From contig JAKQNF010000006.1 of assembly GCA_029565935.1 (NCBI GenBank), positions 1 through 54,715 of the forward strand: a stretch of DNA of 54,715 bases, given 5' to 3'. Positions 53,118-54,715 of the stretch are shown piece by piece (position 1 is the first letter of the stretch; every line of letters begins with the position of its first letter). The position numbers and the translations under genes are program-made. The notes under the pieces are model-generated. The model searched no databases. It was not told where the DNA came from and saw only the letters and a program-made list of their open reading frames with translations. Source of the DNA: Bacillota bacterium. GTDB taxonomy: Bacteria > Bacillota > DTU025 > MWDF01.

Positions 53118-53570
53118 ATGAGAAAGACGGCAATCGCGATTTTGATGGCATTATTGTTGTTGATCGCATTTAACGTGTCATCTTCAGCGGCCGCGCCTAA
53201 CGAGTTCATGATAGGGTTGAACTCGGGTTATCCGTATACATTACTTGAGCTCGAGTTCGAATACAAGAACGGCCCATGGGCGGGAGGAGCTGACGTGGCC
53301 TGGGCCGGAGGCGCGATGGAGATGGGGATTTTCGGAAGATATTACGTTCCCCTCGGTTTAGGTTTTGATTTCTATGCGGCCGTAAATCCAGGCATGGTTA
53401 TCGTCTTCTCTAGCGTGCCGCCGAGCGTCAAAGGGACGATAAAGGTTGGTCCGGGGTTCGATTTCAGATGGGAACACTTAAGAGTCGGGCTCGAGGGCGG
53501 CATGCTCTATATTTTCGGGCACACGACTCCGAACTTTTATATAAAAGGCGGATTAGGTGTATTGTTCTAG
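53118..53570 (+). CDS. secreted beta-barrel-like protein 3
   Basis: 150 residues. Signal peptide MRKTAIAILMALLLLIAFNV, cleavage near SAAA. Mature part: GLNSGYPYTLLELEFEYKNG, GIFGRYYVPLGLGFDFYAAV, VGPGFDFRWEHLRVGLEGG, and the end FYIKGGLGVLF, again Phe-terminated. Same design as the two preceding genes, so it arose by tandem duplication. Followed by a strong terminator. Confidence 0.7.
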   Translation: MRKTAIAILMALLLLIAFNVSSSAAAPNEFMIGLNSGYPYTLLELEFEYKNGPWAGGADVAWAGGAMEMGIFGRYYVPLGLGFDFYAAVNPGMVIVFSSVPPSVKGTIKVGPGFDFRWEHLRVGLEGGMLYIFGHTTPNFYIKGGLGVLF

Positions 53571-53598
53571 AGATGTTCCTCGATGGGAAGAGCATATG

Positions 53599-53629
53599 GG
53601 TGCAGGCATCACGGCCTGCACCTTTCTAT
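53599..53629 (+). terminator. strong terminator after barrel-like cluster
   Basis: GGTGCAGGC (53599-53607) pairs perfectly with GCCTGCACC (53614-53622), loop ATCACG, followed by TTTCTATTT. Confidence 0.85.
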
Positions 53630-53680
53630 TTGCTCACGCGGCTCTTCTTTCATGATTTTAGCTCTAAGTATATTTGATGG

Positions 53681-53709
53681 TTGACACGAGCCGGCTATGG
53701 TCTTATTAT
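53681..53709 (+). promoter_or_regulatory. promoter for TetR gene
   Basis: TTGACA (53681-53686), 17-bp spacer, TATTAT (53704-53709; one mismatch). The operator at 53713-53730 begins 4 bp after the -10, covering the start site. Confidence 0.75.
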
Positions 53710-53712
53710 ACT

Positions 53713-53730
53713 ATATAACGAACGTTATAT
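53713..53730. promoter_or_regulatory. TetR operator 1
   Basis: ATATAACGAACGTTATAT: 8-bp arms around AA. An identical 18-bp copy lies at 54454-54471. Its position over the transcription start of the TetR gene is that of an autorepressor. Confidence 0.75.
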
Positions 53731-53750
53731 CAGTATCGGGGGCGTAACAC

Positions 53751-54338
53751 ATGGACAGGGCGGAAGCATCCGGGCAAGAAGGGACCAGCACCAAGGACAG
53801 GCTGTTGAGAAACGCCGTATCTATGTTCAGCGAAAAGGGTTTCCACGGGACTTCCATGCGGGAGATAGCCAAGGCCTCGGGTTGCGGCCTGCCGACACTC
53901 TATTACCATTACTCTAGCAAGAGCGAGCTCTTCGAGGAGATAGTCGTGAACCAGTTCCTCAAGATAACGGAGAAGATGAACAAGCAGGTCGATTTTACGA
54001 AGAAGCCGGAGGAGATATACCTGCAGGTCATAAGGACCCGCATCAATCTCGAGGGCTTCGACAGGGATGTATACAAGATGGCGCTTAAGGTATGGCTCGG
54101 CTTCGAGGACAGCGGAAAAGCCAGGGAAAAGGTGCTGGAATGGGAGAACAAGCGCGCCGAATCGAACAGGCGGATCATGGCGAGGGGCATAGCCAACGAA
54201 GCCCTGCGCGAGGACGTCATGGAGATACTAATAAACTACATCGAGAATATGGTGAACAGGATAATATTGCTTGATGAGAATGTAGACGAAGACAAGGTAA
54301 GAAGACAGATATCCCTTCTCTTCGCTATGGGCTTATGA
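53751..54338 (+). CDS. TetR family transcriptional regulator
   Basis: 195 residues. N-terminal HTH: DRLLRNAVSMFSEKGFHGTS, then MREIAKASGCGLPTLYYHYSSKSELF, the typical TetR recognition helix and YYHF-like turn. The C-terminal ligand domain is helical and not typed. Start ATG 53751 with GGGGGCG upstream. The promoter holds an operator whose exact copy stands before the next gene, so it probably represses both itself and that gene and responds to a small molecule. It follows the barrel-like cluster, but a terminator separates them. Confidence 0.93.
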   Translation: MDRAEASGQEGTSTKDRLLRNAVSMFSEKGFHGTSMREIAKASGCGLPTLYYHYSSKSELFEEIVVNQFLKITEKMNKQVDFTKKPEEIYLQVIRTRINLEGFDRDVYKMALKVWLGFEDSGKAREKVLEWENKRAESNRRIMARGIANEALREDVMEILINYIENMVNRIILLDENVDEDKVRRQISLLFAMGL

Positions 54339-54453
54339 CGACACGTCCTGCTATGTCATGCAAACACGTGGATCGGGGGGCTTTGGTTGGAACGATTGGA
54401 GAATCTTGGCCTGATCCATCTCGAATTGGGCGCGGGCTCTTCGTTCATAATAA

Positions 54454-54471
54454 ATATAACGAACGTTATAT
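54454..54471. promoter_or_regulatory. TetR operator 2
   Basis: ATATAACGAACGTTATAT, identical to the site at 53713-53730, directly upstream of the ribosome site of the truncated gene (AGGAGG 54473-54478). A TAATAA-type -10 may lie just before. Confidence 0.75.
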
Positions 54472-54485
54472 CAGGAGGCGTTAAT

Positions 54486-54715
54486 ATGGAACTATTTGAA
54501 AAGGTGAAGCTACTGCAGGCAGTCTACGCCGGGGCTCTTGCCGACGCGGTGCTGCGGTTCGGGCGCGAAGGGATACTGGAGAAGATCACCGCTCAGAAAG
54601 AACTAGAACAGATGGCAGGAGGGAAAGTCAGGGCGGCTCAGCTCGGTATAACCACTAAGGAGGACGTATTCTTCAAGCTGTCGGACTTGATGGGCTGTGC
54701 CCAATGGAAGCTGGA
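54486..54715 (+). CDS. truncated gene under TetR control
   Basis: First 76 codons, cut by the window end. Sequence starts MELFEKVKLLQAVYAGALAD and continues with KVRAAQLGITTKEDVFFKLS and MGCAQWKLE. It is soluble and helical so far. I do not recognise a family. AGGAGG lies 7 nt before ATG 54486. Because its operator matches the one of the TetR gene, it is the regulator's likely target; the full gene is needed to name it. Confidence 0.6.
   Translation, partial: MELFEKVKLLQAVYAGALADAVLRFGREGILEKITAQKELEQMAGGKVRAAQLGITTKEDVFFKLSDLMGCAQWKL

Overview
The window looks like a chromosomal segment of an anaerobic, deep-branching Bacillota-like bacterium of moderately high GC. The main reason is gene order. 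From a lysine/arginine decarboxylase to an S1-domain protein, the plus strand follows the conserved Bacillus/Clostridia block: speA-like, tmk, holB, ricT, trmN, (abrB), metG, tatD, yabE-like, ksgA, ispE, a repressor gene, ridA, spoVG, glmU, prs, pth, mfd, mazG(yabN), divIC, yabR. Several usual members are missing: yaaQ/yaaR, rnmV, spoVT, yabP/yabQ, and a linked 5S gene. A DUF501 gene, familiar from Actinobacteria, follows yabR. Codon use is heavy in AGG (Arg) and ATA (Ile), even in housekeeping genes. No species is claimed. Layout: 1-3245 holds the end of an rRNA spacer, a complete 23S gene and an rRNA terminator, with no 5S gene. 3246-6082 holds an ECF transporter S component and two paralogous E2-like acyltransferases on the minus strand. 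6083-14379 is a plus-strand run of HAD phosphatase, gpmI, decarboxylase, tmk, holB, ricT and trmN; a small minus-strand RNase H-like gene collides with the end of gpmI. 14433-21310 holds abrB and a secreted protein (minus), metG-tatD, glpX (minus) and yabE-like-ksgA. 21481-23810 is an amino-acid ABC importer. 23992-29268 holds accessory envelope genes: an RCC1-propeller lipoprotein, a PAP2 phosphatase, a PfkB sugar kinase, a large extracytoplasmic beta-rich protein with a membrane tail and a two-TM peptide. 29272-32626 holds ispE, a GntR regulator, a nucleotidyltransferase, ridA, spoVG and tRNA-Gln. 32707-36403 holds membrane and redox-sensor-like genes (AbrB-type transporter half, DUF438 hemerythrin/PAS, cysteine-rich DUF6144-like). 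36648-45170 holds glmU-prs-pth-mfd-mazG. 45244-50659 holds an ABC-2 exporter, a lipoprotein, a transglycosylase-like protein whose catalytic Glu is replaced, divIC, an S1 protein and DUF501. 50796-54715 holds a DUF362 ferredoxin, three tandem secreted beta-barrel-like paralogs, a TetR regulator and a truncated gene that shares its operator. How the genes fit together: most of the plus strand serves DNA and RNA metabolism and envelope precursor supply (UDP-GlcNAc by GlmU, isoprenoids by IspE, PRPP by Prs), with a cell-division start point (DivIC). The accessory genes are mostly extracytoplasmic. The most interesting local signals are a LexA-like palindrome filling the spacer of a near-perfect promoter at 8910-8937, twin identical 18-bp operators around the TetR gene, the three-gene beta-barrel-like cluster (which hints at an outer membrane), and a set of enzymes whose catalytic residues have been substituted. 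All identifications are by reading motifs; no database search was possible.
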